Shown here piece after piece: positions 1 through 11,000 of a DNA stretch of 64,000 nt (positions are counted from its first letter, which is position 1; every line of letters begins with the position of its first letter). Location: positions 139,081 through 203,080 of the forward strand of contig BCIJ01000010.1 in NCBI GenBank assembly GCA_001599935.1, read 5' to 3'. The notes under the pieces were generated by a model. The model saw nothing but the letters and a program-made list of their open reading frames with translations, was not told the origin of the DNA and did no database searches. Origin of the DNA: Holtermannia corniformis. Taxonomy: Eukaryota > Basidiomycota > Tremellomycetes > Holtermanniales. The translations under genes and the position numbers were made by a program.

Positions 1-190
1 TGTTGGATTACGCCACTCAGCCAGCCATCAGGGCGGACGACGCGGCGGGCGACGCCGCATCTGGCGAACACTACATCCGGCGCGGATGTAGCCAAGACAA
101 GTCTGGCGCGCAGAGGATGTAGNCAAGGCGCCGAGGATGCGACGCATCCGGCGAGGATACTGCATCCGGCGAGACAGTCAGGGACGTCAG
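1..190. repeat. Degenerate catccggcg-type repeat at window edge
   Basis: The first ~190 bases carry several imperfect copies of a short unit around 'catccggcga' (for example near 34-65, 75-85, 143-155 and 163-175), mixed with gatgtag/ggatgt words, and one ambiguous base at 123. I see no open frame through it. An unresolved base in a repeat suggests a collapsed multi-copy sequence. It abuts a gene fragment whose 5' part is missing, so it may be the edge of an inserted or rearranged segment. Confidence 0.5.
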
Positions 191-261
191 AGTTGTAGGC
201 GAAAGTCTACAAAGAAGCGCCGTAGCGAGCGAGATGCATCACGGTTCTTCCCCAATCTAAC

Positions 262-696
262 ATGTTCATCTTCTCGGGTCTAGCGTCGTTTGACGCGCTA
301 TCGCACGGCGACTTCAAACACGTCGATCATTTCGAGGGCAAGAGGGAGATTGCGGCCTATGCGCGCGCACAGCGACCTCCATTTCGGTTCGTCGACGTTC
401 AACTGGCAAGCTATGATTCGAACGACATTGGTTTGATCCAGCCGTCAAGCGAGACGATCGAGGGCAAGTCGGCGCATGTGTACATGCTCCCGACGGACGG
501 CAAGATTGCAACGCACGATATACAAGCAGCAATTGAGCACCCGGGGCTACAAGAGGGAAACGTGTTAACCGCTGAGGACGAGCTGACGGCCTTCGAGACG
601 GCCGAGTTGATCACCAAGAGTGGGTTGATCGCGGGCCCAGTTAGCGCTGATCAAATAGACTCGGATATACATCTGACATCCGAGCCTGTCGGCTGA
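262..696 (+). pseudogene. 5'-truncated NmrA-like NAD(P)-binding protein fragment
   Basis: The 144-codon frame starts with a hydrophobic strand followed by SGL, a KHVDHFEGKREI-like segment and then FRFVDVQLASY. This resembles the middle of NmrA/isoflavone-reductase-like proteins, where a strand ending in SGL precedes the 'hFdsK' helix. The Rossmann glycine motif that should lie about 100 residues earlier is absent, and the frame is closed by a TAG about 35 bp upstream inside repeat-like DNA. The usual family length is about 300 residues. I read it as a gene remnant cut by the repeat; a short novel gene is the alternative. The family call rests on one motif region only. Confidence 0.45.
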
Positions 697-1275
697 AGCG
701 TTCAAGAGCGCTCTCCCACCTACGAGATGACGCAAATGTACAAAACAATTGGATCTGTCGGTTATTCCGGCAACAGGACTGGCGTCGCGTCCACTCGTTC
801 CTCGAGCCGAAACCGAAGGGGTTCGCAGAATGGGCAAGCAGTGTTGATTGGACCAAGGCTGATTCGACGACGACGAAGCTCACTGCGTGTACTACTGAGA
901 TATGTAGTGTCTTTCGACAGATGGATTGGGACTTCGTGGAGCGGAATCATGAGTCGCGCCTCGCATGCGTCTATGCGATGGTCATGCAGTCTTCTACTGA
1001 CGGTTGCGTTGCGTTATTCGTGTGTCGCGCACGACTCTTGCTTGAGTCGTGTACTGGCTGACAGGCCGTCGTCAACTGGAGACGATCCAACTGGCAGAAG
1101 GGACCTGTCTCCTGACGTGGTACGGCAAGACTAGATGCACGCCGCCAAGACAGCTATTGAGGCTTGCGACAGTAACGCAGTCTAATCAGGCGAAGAGGAG
1201 ACCATGCTCATGAAGTCGAGTAGTACAAGGTGCTGCAAGCACATAACATTCGTCTATCGCCCTCACACCAATTGC
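697..1275. other. Intergenic, no supported gene
   Basis: About 580 bp between the NmrA-like fragment and the small membrane-protein gene. Open frames here (such as 727-1134) are Ser/Arg-rich with no motif, and they overlap equally long frames on the other strand. I see no tRNA-like fold and no clear repeat. Confidence 0.5.
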
Positions 1276-1520
1276 TCAGGCTTGACGTAGCGCAAGGTCG
1301 TACTCTTGCCGGTCTCGCTCCTCTTGCGTCAGCTTGCGGCCACCACCTCCGCCTCTGCGCTTCTCGAGCCAGGTCTTGGTCAGGAAAATCGCGAGCCAGA
1401 TGAAAAATGCGCCAAACACGACGGCAAGGATGACTGCAGCATGTCAGATTTAGATAGGCGACGAAGTCTGCACGACGTACTGATAGCTTCCTTTGGAAAG
1501 TCAGCCGATGCGTCGGTCAT
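1276..1520 (-). CDS. Tiny single-pass membrane protein (65 aa), two exons
   Basis: Rebuilt from splice signals: exon 1 is 1520-1481, the intron is 1480-1434 (gtacgt...ctgac...ctgcag, 47 bp) and exon 2 is 1433-1276. The join is in phase and gives 65 residues. A short acidic N-terminus (MTDASADFPKEA) is followed by about 20 hydrophobic residues (AVVFGAFFIWLAIFL), a basic stretch, five glycines and a charged tail (LTQEERDRQEYDLALRQ). The layout suggests a tail exposed to the cytosol or matrix after one transmembrane helix. I do not recognise the family. Small respiratory-chain or ER accessory subunits have this shape, but nothing here is diagnostic. Support is the clean intron and the coding-like composition of both exons. 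Confidence 0.6.
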
Positions 1521-1850
1521 TGTTAGCGAGGCGGCAAGCCGAGACGAGAAGCTGGAACGTCTTCAGCTGGTCACATTGAGCTTTCGGCTGCTGTTCGGAT
1601 GTATTGATCCTTTGTAGGCCTCGAACGCGGCAACATCAGTATGTCAGTAAAGGAATAGATCAGGAGGAGACCTGAACGGAGGTCGGCAAGTGGTTCACTA
1701 AAATGCAACCTCCCAGCAACCCCCTAGCAACCGTCTAGCAAAACTCGCACAACCCGTACCGGGCGTCCGAGCTGGTGTACCAACATGCTCTTCACCTTGC
1801 ACTGGTCATCCTCATCTTGAGATATTCTGTTATCGAGTTTGTCAGAGAGG
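1521..1850. promoter_or_regulatory. Divergent promoter region of tiny membrane gene and TAF6
   Basis: 330 bp separating two divergent genes. It includes a short run of imperfect 'ccagcaac / ctagcaac / ctagcaaaac' repeats near 1712-1745, which could be factor sites or UTR sequence. No TATA box stands at a convincing distance from either ATG. Confidence 0.35.
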
Positions 1851-3535
1851 ATGAGTTCACTACCTACCGTTGGAGTCTATCCCGTCGATTCGGTCAAGGT
1901 ACGCCCGTGCTCTGGCCGGCACCCCGCTGACAAGCCAGGACGTGGCCGAGTCGCTGTCAATCGACGCGCTCAGCGCAGGTGCAGCTGAAGCCCTCGCCGG
2001 CGATGTCGAGTACAGGATCCACTTGATCCTCCAAGAGGCAAAGAAATTCATGGTACATGGCAAGCGGCGGACACTGCTCCCAGAAGACGTTACGTTCGCC
2101 TTGGACGCACTCAACGTCGAGGTAGGTCCACCGCTGCGAGGGATCACGGCTGACTCTTTAGCCTGTACTGCAGCCACCTCGTCCGCTCGCTCAACCCTCG
2201 TTCCAAGCTTTGTCCGTTCCGTCGTCGTCGTCCACAGACCCGCAACAGGTCTACTACCTGCAAGACGACGAGATCGATCTCGCAACCTATCTCAAAACGC
2301 CTCCGGTCCCAGCACGGAGCGTCAAGAAAACGGCTGGAGTCAGCTGGAAAGCTCACTGGCTGGCTGTTGAAGGTGTTCAGCCTGCGATCCCAGAAAACCC
2401 TATTGTCAAGGAGGAAGGTGAGTGCGTGATGACGAGACTTGGCTAACATGCAGCTCCCGCGATCAAACCCCGTAGTACCCTGCCGCAACCTACGACGGGC
2501 TCGGCGTCGCTACCGGCGTTGGCCAAATCGGTCCTCTCGCAAGAGCTGCAGCTATACTTTACCCGGCTGACGACGGCGTTGATCCCTTCGGCGGCGTCGA
2601 CGTCTCAGGCCGAGAGGCACCGGCTGGCTGGTCTGGCTAGCCTGCGAGCAGATCCAGGACTCGGAGCGATAGTCGTCTACCTCGTCAAGTGGGTCAGTGA
2701 GAGTGTGACGCGTTGCTTGGGCGGTCAGACGGTCGTGCTCGCGGCTCTACTGGACGCCGTTGAAGCCCTACTCGAGAACGAAGCCCTCTTCATGGAGCCT
2801 TATGTGAGTCCCTTGTCAACGCGATACTACCCACTCACATGACAGCTCCACCAACTCCTCCCCTCGCTCATGTCAGTCCTCCTCACCGTGCCCCTCGGCC
2901 CGCACCCTCCAATCTCTCAATCGCCCACGACTTTCGAAGTACGCCAGCGTGCGGCCAGTATCCTCGGGAAACTCTGTACAACTTACGGCCGGAACCACGA
3001 AGGCCTAGTGCCGCGCATCACGGCGACCCTCGTGCGTGCGCTGCAATCCCCGCCATTTCCGTCACCGTTGGGAGCCGCTGCGCCCCCCGTGGGACGATAC
3101 GAGGGCGCAGTGCTTGGTCTCACCGCGCTGGGCTCGCACGCCGTCCGCACGGGTATCTGGGGCGAGAACGGGCAAGCGCTTCAATCGCTCGGAACGCTGA
3201 TCGGAAGCTTGGGTGATCGAAAAGCGACAAAGAGCTTGATCAAAGCGACAATGGTATGTTCATCCTCCCCTCCGTCTGCTGCCGCCACGCTGATGGACAA
3301 ACAGATTGCATGTACACACCTCGTTCCACCCATCGACAAGACTCAACCCGCACCAGAACCGAGACCGCAAGTGCTCGCAGACGCGTTTGGACCCACGCTG
3401 GTCCCAGCATTGGAGAAACGGGCGGCGTTGGGCGAGGCGTTGTTGCGCTTGCGTGGAGGCGAGAGCAAGGGCGCAGACGCGAATGTGGCTGTCGCCGCTG
3501 AGGCTGAACCGGGTGCGATGGAAGTCGATGGCTAG
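1851..3535 (+). CDS. TAF6: Transcription initiation factor TFIID subunit TAF6
   Basis: TAF6 is a histone-fold subunit of TFIID (and SAGA in fungi) that pairs with TAF9 in the nucleus. Exon 1 (1851-1898) encodes MSSLPTVGVYPVDSVK; an intron at 1899-1938 leads to DVAESLSIDALS and then DVEYRIHLILQEAKKFM, HGKRRTLLPEDV and ALDALNVE. This is the TAF6 histone fold (residues ~10-75). Further gt...ag introns follow near 2121-2162, 2417-2453 and 2803-2845. After a Pro/Ser linker come the helical HEAT repeats of the C-terminal TAF6 domain (YFTRLTTALI, VYLVKWVSESV, RQRAASILGKLCTTYG, YEGAVLGLTALG). The 51-bp stretch at 3253-3303 has splice-like ends but also reads in frame. The last ~60 residues are low-complexity. 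Length and domain order fit the family. Confidence 0.9.
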
Positions 3536-4390
3536 ATGTATCTATTTCGAGCTGACGACTTGTGTTTGCAAGTTTCCACAATGACTGACAAAACTGACAC
3601 GATTGGCTTGACCTCTACCGAGTTCTGGATTCGTTCTCGCTTTTGCAAACCTTGAATCGGGTCATGGTTTCAACGCTGAGAGCCTCGACACCATGCTGAA
3701 CCGGCTCGGCGATCCGCTGTACCATTAGGGACCGATGACTATAATCTTTAGCCACGGGTCAAACGACGGCGCTTACATTGCGAGGCGTGCGGCGACGAGA
3801 TGGACGTCGCTCATGTGGGAACGTATATCGCTCGCAACGATACCAGAGGTCAGACTGATGCAAGTTGTACGACGGGCGATGGCTGGCAACTTGTATAACG
3901 TACCGAGAACTCGTCAAAGCATTGCTGATAGCCGCGATTGTGTTGCTGGGGCATACAACACATAAAACCAAGAAGACGTTGCATGGGGTACTCTGAGCTA
4001 CCCGGGGGAATCGCTGGGCTACACGCACGAGACTGCGCGAGAAGCACAGCCCTTTGCTTGCCTGCTTGATTGCCAACGAGGTAAGTAACTCTTACCGTGC
4101 ATTGACTGGGATCGAGGAGGCGCAGTATGCAGCGATCTCAACACAGTCTGGGTGGATGCTGTTATCCAATTGTTCCAGCGCGTACGTACAGCCGACCCTC
4201 CGTTGAGCTGATATCGACTCAAGGCCGCTTCTCCGTTGTGCAGCTGAAGTCGAATGGCGACTTGCCCCGGCCGCAGCAGAGAACAATGGTCCGTGGCCGG
4301 CGAGCTCCATCCTCCTTTAAGGGCCATCCATTTTGGCGGCAGTGGATCGCGGATCTTGCTATCGGCCGCGTTATCGCAGTGTACACAGCG
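3536..4390. other. Intergenic, no supported gene
   Basis: About 850 bp between TAF6 and the small Cys protein. Frames on both strands are short and lack motifs. The longer plus-strand frame from 4127 is only the upstream extension of the gene starting at 4442. The first bases will include the TAF6 3' UTR. Confidence 0.5.
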
Positions 4391-4398
4391 TATAAATG
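4391..4398 (+). promoter_or_regulatory. TATA box of small Cys protein gene
   Basis: TATAAATG lies 51 bp before the ATG at 4442. This spacing recurs at several other small Cys-protein genes in the window, and it argues for the ATG at 4442 rather than one further upstream. Confidence 0.5.
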
Positions 4399-4441
4399 CA
4401 GGAGCGTGCGACGATCCGTCACAATCGTGTTGCCAAACAGC

Positions 4442-4669
4442 ATGCAAGCTATCCGCTCGTATTTGAAGGGATCAAGCCAGTCCTCGCCCTGCTCAAACTC
4501 TGACAAGGGTGATCTGTACCACAAAGGCCCGATATCTACACTCACGACGACGGTGGACGGGAGGTCAGAGACTGTTCTCACATGCGATGCTTGCACGTGC
4601 GAAGTGGATGAGGATCATTTCAAGGATTACGTCGAGAGGAACAAGACTCCCCGCGAGCCTGCGCAGTAG
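4442..4669 (+). CDS. Small Cys protein, CxC family (75 aa)
   Basis: Function unknown. The 75-residue product has a lone Cys (SSPCSNSDK), then a Thr-rich strand-like stretch, then VLTCDACTCEVDEDHF and a charged end. The order 'single Cys, about 20-30 residues, Cys cluster, acidic/helical tail' matches the small proteins at 26.6-29.9 kb, so I place it as an outlying member of that family. There is no signal peptide or transmembrane segment. A longer frame upstream (from 4127) lacks coding character and would place the TATA box inside the gene. Membership rests on pattern similarity only. Confidence 0.5.
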   Translation: MQAIRSYLKGSSQSSPCSNSDKGDLYHKGPISTLTTTVDGRSETVLTCDACTCEVDEDHFKDYVERNKTPREPAQ

Positions 4670-4796
4670 GTCAGGTCAGGTACTGCAGGAATCTGGGCTG
4701 TATGCACACGGGTTCTCTCGGATGCAGAGATGGCATGGCTTTCAATATCCTTGAATGCATATGCAGCTACAATCACACCCATACCGCCATGACCTT

Positions 4797-6987
4797 TCAC
4801 GAGTTGTCGGCGCAGGAGAACGGCCTGTGACGGTGAGCGTGACAGTTAAGCAAAGGCACAGAGAACGACTTACGCTCGCGTGCTTCCCGAAGTCAACTGC
4901 TCGTGAATAGCAACGCACGAGCCGTACCTGCAAAAGGTCAGCACTCGGACGGCACGCTGTGATCGACTTACGTTCCGCCGACCAGAATGAAGGCGCCAAT
5001 GACTATAACGACCACGTTCCAGGCGTACGTGAGCTTGTACTGCATCGTGTGCTTCTGCGAGCTGTTGCGGTTGTCGTAGATCCACATCATGCCCATGAGC
5101 GAACTGCCGTCGTCAGTCCGTTACACGGTCGCAGGTGGCTGGCTTACATTGACAGAAGAGTGCCGAACAAGGCGCCTGCTTTGGTCAGCGATCGCAAGGT
5201 GCACGGGATTGCGCGCACCGATGAGCCCGACGAGGTTGCCGAAGAATGGGATCGACATGGCAATGATGAAAGCAATCACGCAAGCGCCGACCACGCAGCC
5301 GCTGCCCGAATCAGCAAGTGACCCCTGGCAGCAGCGACGACTCACTACCATGTAATCTTGTGGCGCATCGTGTTCTCACTGAGGTGCTTGGTACCCGACA
5401 GCATGCGGACAAATACTGTCAAGTCAGTAGACGATAGTCTCGTGACGACCACTCACCGACTTTGGCTGCGACGTGCACGTTCATGATGCACGAGGCAAGC
5501 AAGCCGCAGAGGGCGATTCCGTAGCAGATGCGCTTCAGGAGGGGACCAGCACTACCGAGAGCTGGCGAGGCAATGTACGTCCCGACAAAGTGGTAGACGA
5601 CCTGACCTGTCAGCCGAGGTACAAAGGAGCAGACCGGCTTACGATGCCAACGACGATGTAGAGCGACGAGACGATGCTTTGGCATGCGATGAGTGACTCT
5701 GTTATTATCAGCACCGTCAGTCTTCTGGGTCGCGACGCACTGTTGTAGTCTGCCGGGGCACGCATTTCGGAAACAAAGTTGAAGTAGTATGGTGTCCCGG
5801 CGAACGAGACTGAGACTGTGAGCTGAGTTTCTGGGCTTGCGCGGGACTCACAAACAACAGTTGAGATGGCGTTGATCGCATCGACAAAGCTCGGGTTGTT
5901 GGTCGTCTTGACACCCTTGTCCCATGGACCGGTCGCAGGAGCCTCGCTTGGGCGATCTTGTACGCCAACAGCAACCATCAAACTGCAAGTGTTAGCGACA
6001 ATAGGCAATCACCCGGAAACGGACACGAAGACTGAAGTGATGATGCACGTCACGCCGATCCATCCGATCCATGAAATCTTGTGAAGTGTCTGGAAAGAGG
6101 CGAGGGCAATCGTGATGACGGCCGCGACGGCGACGAAGACGACGGTACATGTGGCGTGCAGGGTGATCGCGTTGAAGGCGATCGAGACGGACAGCAAGGC
6201 CGAGCCGGCGATCCCGATGAGGAAACACTGCAATGTGAGAAAAGTCGGACGGGGAACGACCGACCTACGAGGTACGCAACGTTGAGGACCTCCTTGCCGA
6301 CTCGTCCGAACAGCATTTGTCCGACGCTACTTGGTAAGCACGGCGTTGTCAGGGTCATTCCATACTCACTCGGACACATCGTAGATCTCGGGGTGGTTGC
6401 GCTTGAACACTGCTCGGATCAGCTCGTCGTCCGTTTGGGCTTGCATGCGAACCTCCAACGACGTAGCCAGACCCTAGGCATGTCAGCATGGCAGTCAACT
6501 AGCAAGTACTCACATGTCGTGATGACAGCAATTGAAACGATAATGATAATCCCTGGAACCAACCCGAGCGTGTCGAGGACGGAGGGCTAAAGCATGAGCG
6601 CACTTCGGCAAGGTTCAATACACGTACAAGAGCCAAGACACCCAGTCCGATCATCGCCTCTGATCCCATCAGCACTGGCCCCAAGGCATCGTCCACAACG
6701 CACTCATCATCAATACTGTCGCTCGCTAGGTCTGGTCAGCATAGTTTTCTTAGCGAGACAAAACGCACCATCCTGCACTGTCAGCTTGATTATGTAGATC
6801 GCCGTCATTGGACTCACCACCCCAGATTGCGGTAGTTTGTCGCGCCCTCGCCCATCTTTCCCCACACGGCATCCTCAACAACCGTCGCCGAGTCGACGCG
6901 GTGCAAGCTCACACCGCCCTCCTCGATAGTGTCGTTGCTCAGCTTCTTGTCGGTGTTGGCGGGTGGCGGGACCTCGGGATAGGTCAT
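4797..6987 (-). CDS. Neutral amino-acid permease, MTR-like (Aa_trans/AAAP family)
   Basis: A plasma-membrane, probably proton-coupled amino-acid importer similar to Neurospora MTR. The N-terminus is cytosolic (MTYPEVPPPANTDKKLSND...), followed by WGKMGEGATNYRNLGWW, the pre-TM1 signature of MTR-type carriers. Membrane segments are split over many short introns: GIAGSALLSVSIAFNAITLHA, FVAVAAVITIALASFQTLH, ISWIGWIGVTCIITSVFVSVS, FAGTPYYFNFVSEM, YGIALCGLLASCIMNVHVAAK, CVVGACVIAFIIAMSIPFFGN and VVVIVIGAFILVGGTYGS. The C-terminus PFSCADNS directly before the stop (4797-4799) is the typical end of this group. The last two introns (about 4863-4912 and 4928-4970) splice cleanly. Exact inner exon borders are not all resolved. 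Confidence 0.85.
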
Positions 6988-8024
6988 GGTTGCTAAGGTC
7001 TGCTGCTGCGTTGCTCGCCCGCTCACTGCTTGCTTTTGGTCAACTTGGACTCGGAAAGGCACGAGATGGATTTGATGCGTGCCATTATGTAGTCGCGGCT
7101 CTGCCGCGCTACAAGCGAACAGGCGGGGAAGCCCTGCTTGGCGCCGGGCTCCATATACGCGCCGCGGGGTTGAGGATGATCGTACAGATGGCATTGGCCG
7201 ATCCACGATCCATCTGATCCAAGAGAAGGATGCATTGCAGTGGAGCGAGGATGATCCCAAGCGTGTTGAAAATTTCCATCATCAAGTCGTCGCTCGGCAG
7301 GCACTCTCACGTGTCGACGACTGTGATCCAAGTCTGCGGCCGGAAGCTCGCTCGAGCGTCGCACGGTGTTGGACCTTGAAATGGCACTTGTCCATCGGCT
7401 GTCGTGACGAGGCTTGTCGACGGCTTATCCGCATCACTTGGTGTCCACCCAATTCGTGTTCGCGGCATCGAACTGATCAGACAAGGGATTGCCGCGGTTG
7501 CATCTTCGTCAGCGGCACGAGCTGATAGGGCTCAAACCAGTCGCACTTGATTCGACTGAGGGGTCTTGAAGTTTATGCGACGTTGAGGAATGCCCATGGG
7601 TCGACCGTCCAAATGGACCTGACTGCGGTCTGTCACGCCGAGCTCCCACAGGCCTTTGGCCACCACAAGCAGCTTCCTAAGCTCTTGTGCGAGTATTGAT
7701 CGTGTCCAGACATTTTGCCAGTCTTTCCCGTTGCCATTCGTGATGTACGTCTCGGCCAAAGGACCCAGCGTTGCTCGCCAAATTTGAAGGTCAGGCCCTT
7801 TCTACGCGCCGTCGCTGACAATCGTCTTGTATACCTGCGCAGTGGAGAGCAATACTGACATTACAATTACTCTCTACCGCCCACCTGGTTCACAGCTGCT
7901 CTTCGAGGATGTGCAGACACGCGTTACGTAGATCCAGATCAAGTTGATGAACGGCTGTGACCAAATGCATATCTACAATCATACGGTCCATCTTCAAGCC
8001 CATAGTGTGTCGCCGGCGTGCCGA
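6988..8024 (-). pseudogene. Possible decayed minus-strand gene, family not recognised
   Basis: This kilobase has coding-like pieces on the minus strand that do not join into one frame. They include GNGKDWQNVWTRSILAQE, KCDWFEPYQLVPLTKMQ and RASFRPQTWITVVDT (followed by a plausible gtgaga donor), then a hydrophobic piece EIFNTLGIILAPLQCILLL. Stops and frame changes separate them. It could be an intron-rich gene I failed to assemble or a relic. It lies between the 3' end of the AsnRS gene and the 5' end of the permease. Low confidence. Confidence 0.25.
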
Positions 8025-11000
8025 TCACGGCCTCGCGCGGCCAGGGTAGCGAGGGTAGATTGTCGTTTCTCGCACGTTGTAGCGGTTGAGAGCCCACGCG
8101 ATGATCCTGCGCAAGTGTGAGTACAACAAGGCGACAAAAAAGTATCCGTACCGTTCGACACCGAGACCGTAGCCGCTGCAATGACCGTCAGAATAGCTCA
8201 GAGCCTGAACGCACGTAGGACTGACCCGCTTGGTGCCCCGCCATACCTGCGCTGATCGCTGAACCAGTAGTATGGGTCCGGGTTGATGCCCTCTGTTGCC
8301 GTCAGCAAGCTTCAGACTCGGAGATGGAGACTGACCCCGCTTGTAGCCCTCCATGAGCTCGTCGAGGTCCGAAATACGCATCGAGCCGCCAACGACCTCG
8401 CCGACGTTCGGCATCAGCACGTCGACACTCTCGGTAAAGTCCTCGTCGCCAGCCTGCAGGGTTAGTACCAGCCCGCCACACTTCGCATGGCTTACAATCT
8501 TCTTCATGTAAAACGACTTGAGGTGCTTTGGAAAGTTGCACATCATGACCGGCACGTTCATCGTGTCCTAGCCGATCAGCGTTGGTGGTCGCGACGACGG
8601 GTTACTCACAACCATGCGGCGCTCGGCAGCCTCGGCAATGTCATCACCGACAACGTGGTCCTCGCCATCGTCCTTCTTGATCCCGTTCTCGTTGAGCCAC
8701 TTGATGGCGTCCTTGTAGTCGAGACGCTTGAACGGTCGCTCCGGAGCCCTGCCAAGTCAGCGTGCGCTCAAACCGCCGTTGCAACCCACTTGAAGCCAGG
8801 GTTGAGCGCCTTGATGATCTCGGCCGAAGCGGGGTTCTGCAGCAAGTTGTCGACAACGTCGCAGATCTGTCCAGTCAGCCAGCGCTCCCACGCCGTCCGC
8901 AACGTACAATATCCTCCAAGTGATCCAGCAAGTCCTTGAACTCGATAAACACCAGTTCGGCTTCGAGGTGCGTAAACTCGGCCAAGTGTCTGCGCCGTCA
9001 GTCAAACCCCAGGCACTGACAGAACCCACCTCCGAGTGTGCGAGTTCTCCGCGCGGAACGATTCGGCAATGCAGTAGACGTCACCGAGCGCAGGCATGGC
9101 CGTCTCGAGGTACAGCTGTGAGCTCTGGGTGAGGTACGCCTCGGAGCCATAGTAGTCAAACTTGAACAGGGTCGCGCCGCCCTCGACAGACGTCTGCACA
9201 ATGTGTGGCGGGGTGATTTCGACCACGCGGCGCTTGTGGAACTCTTCGCGGAACGAGCGGAGGAGAAGCGCACGGAAGTGAAGGACGGAAGCGGCCGTTT
9301 CACCACGGATCTCGAGGTGGCGCAAATCGGCACGGATCGAGGGGTCGGTATCCTGCGCGTGTCAGGACAGGCATTGCAGGACCTGGTGTACATACCTTGG
9401 TGAACAGGCCTTCGTACGCCAATTCGCCCGCCGGCGCACGCCCGACGATGCGCCACCAGTCAACCTTGACCTCGATCCCGCCAGGAGCCTCTTGCCCCTC
9501 CTTGACCTTGAGAACGGTTCCGACAAACTCGACCGTGCTCTCGACAGTGAGGTCGAGCGCGTCGATTGTCTGCATGCATTCGCCAGAGAGCAGGCACTGG
9601 GCGAAACCGGTACCGTCACGGAGCACGACAAACGTCTGAGTCTTTTGAACGCGCAGGCGGTGGACCCAGCCGAAGGTGCGGATGCGGGAGTCGATTTGCG
9701 AAGGGAACGAGTAGATCTTGGACTGTGGTATGGGTCAGTACAGTTGCGAGAATGATTTGGGAACGCCACACGGCACGGCTGAGCGAGCACCACTACTGAG
9801 CATTGTACGACATGAAGAATCAGGTGAGCAGACACCGTGCATACCTACCTCGTGTCAGCTCGATGCCGCCTGACCTGCACATGCAGTGAGGCGTCCGAGC
9901 TGGCTCTAGGTAAGCCGAGTGGCGTGCATCCTACGATCTACACGTCCATCTTATTATTTTGAGAACGACAACCCCAGGCTGGCGTTCCCAGCGCCTCGGA
10001 GACGGATTGGGCAAGCAGCGCACGCCTGAGCAAACCGAATCGACGCGCTGAAGCCGCAAGCCACGAGCTGATCGAGACTGCTGATTAGATATCCACGAGG
10101 CAGCCAGTATCGCACGGCTGCTAGATCGTCTATCCTCGAGCGGATAGAAGCCTTAGCACAGAGTGCGATGCAGAGACGACAAGGCTCGGATCGGCTACAA
10201 ACACCTTCAGACGAATCCGTGCTCGGTCTGCCAGCCCACATCTGACAACTTGTGGGCTGGACACCCTACGCTGCTCGTATATCATTACGGTCTCAGGGGT
10301 CAGGCAAGCGATGAACACAAGCCGTGTACGCCTCGAGTCGAATAAAGCCGAACGCACGTAGCTCGCTCTATGAAAGCGGTTACAGCTTCCGAAACGCGAG
10401 GCACGCGCCGTCCTTTGACAAATAGGTACAGACGTGCTGTTTGACCTTGCGCGTGTCGAGCCACGTAGCTGCGTCGGACTCGACGCAGCTTTGGCCCAGG
10501 GTTATATTCCTAGTGCATCACCGATGGTCCCGGCGTTGCTTTGTGCTCCCAAGTACCTCCGTGTCGGACAAAGCATAGCGCGCGGAACGAAGGAACAGCC
10601 GAGCTGTTCTGGCCCTCTGCGCGATGCGAAACGGCTTGGTCGGTGCGTCAATGCGTGATCCGCGCCCTGGAATGCAACGCGGATCCAGCATGAAGTAGCC
10701 ACCATTACTGCGTCTGCAGCCTCAAGGTGCTCAAGGCAAAGAGCTAGAGGCTGAGATCGTCGTGGCTCGTCTGACGGAGTCACTTTGACCTGTGTAAACT
10801 GGTGCAACGTTCAATGAACACGCGCGACTGCAGCAGCCTTGTCATCGTGTCTCACACTAAAGTGCCGTGCTCAAGCTGTCAGTCAGGGATCAAACGTACA
10901 GCTCCTGATCGCGACAACGCCCGACCGCGCGCGGCGGGACCTGTGCTCCGTATGTACAGCTGTACGCACCCCTATGAACAGCTTGAGCGTGCAGCGCGCA

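Noticed and set aside
727..1134. 135-codon plus-strand ORF
   Set aside because: Ser/Arg-rich composition, no motif, overlaps three minus-strand frames of similar length; typical chance ORF.
1306..1617. 103-codon plus-strand ORF
   Set aside because: It is antisense to the spliced 65-aa membrane protein, which has proper splice sites and a clear hydrophobic helix.
4127..4441. Upstream extension of the small Cys protein to 180 aa
   Set aside because: The extension contains the TATA box and has no coding character; the ATG at 4442 fits the family and promoter spacing.
9362..9835. 157-codon minus-strand ORF, Ser/Arg-rich
   Set aside because: Out-of-frame shadow of the AsnRS anticodon-binding exon.
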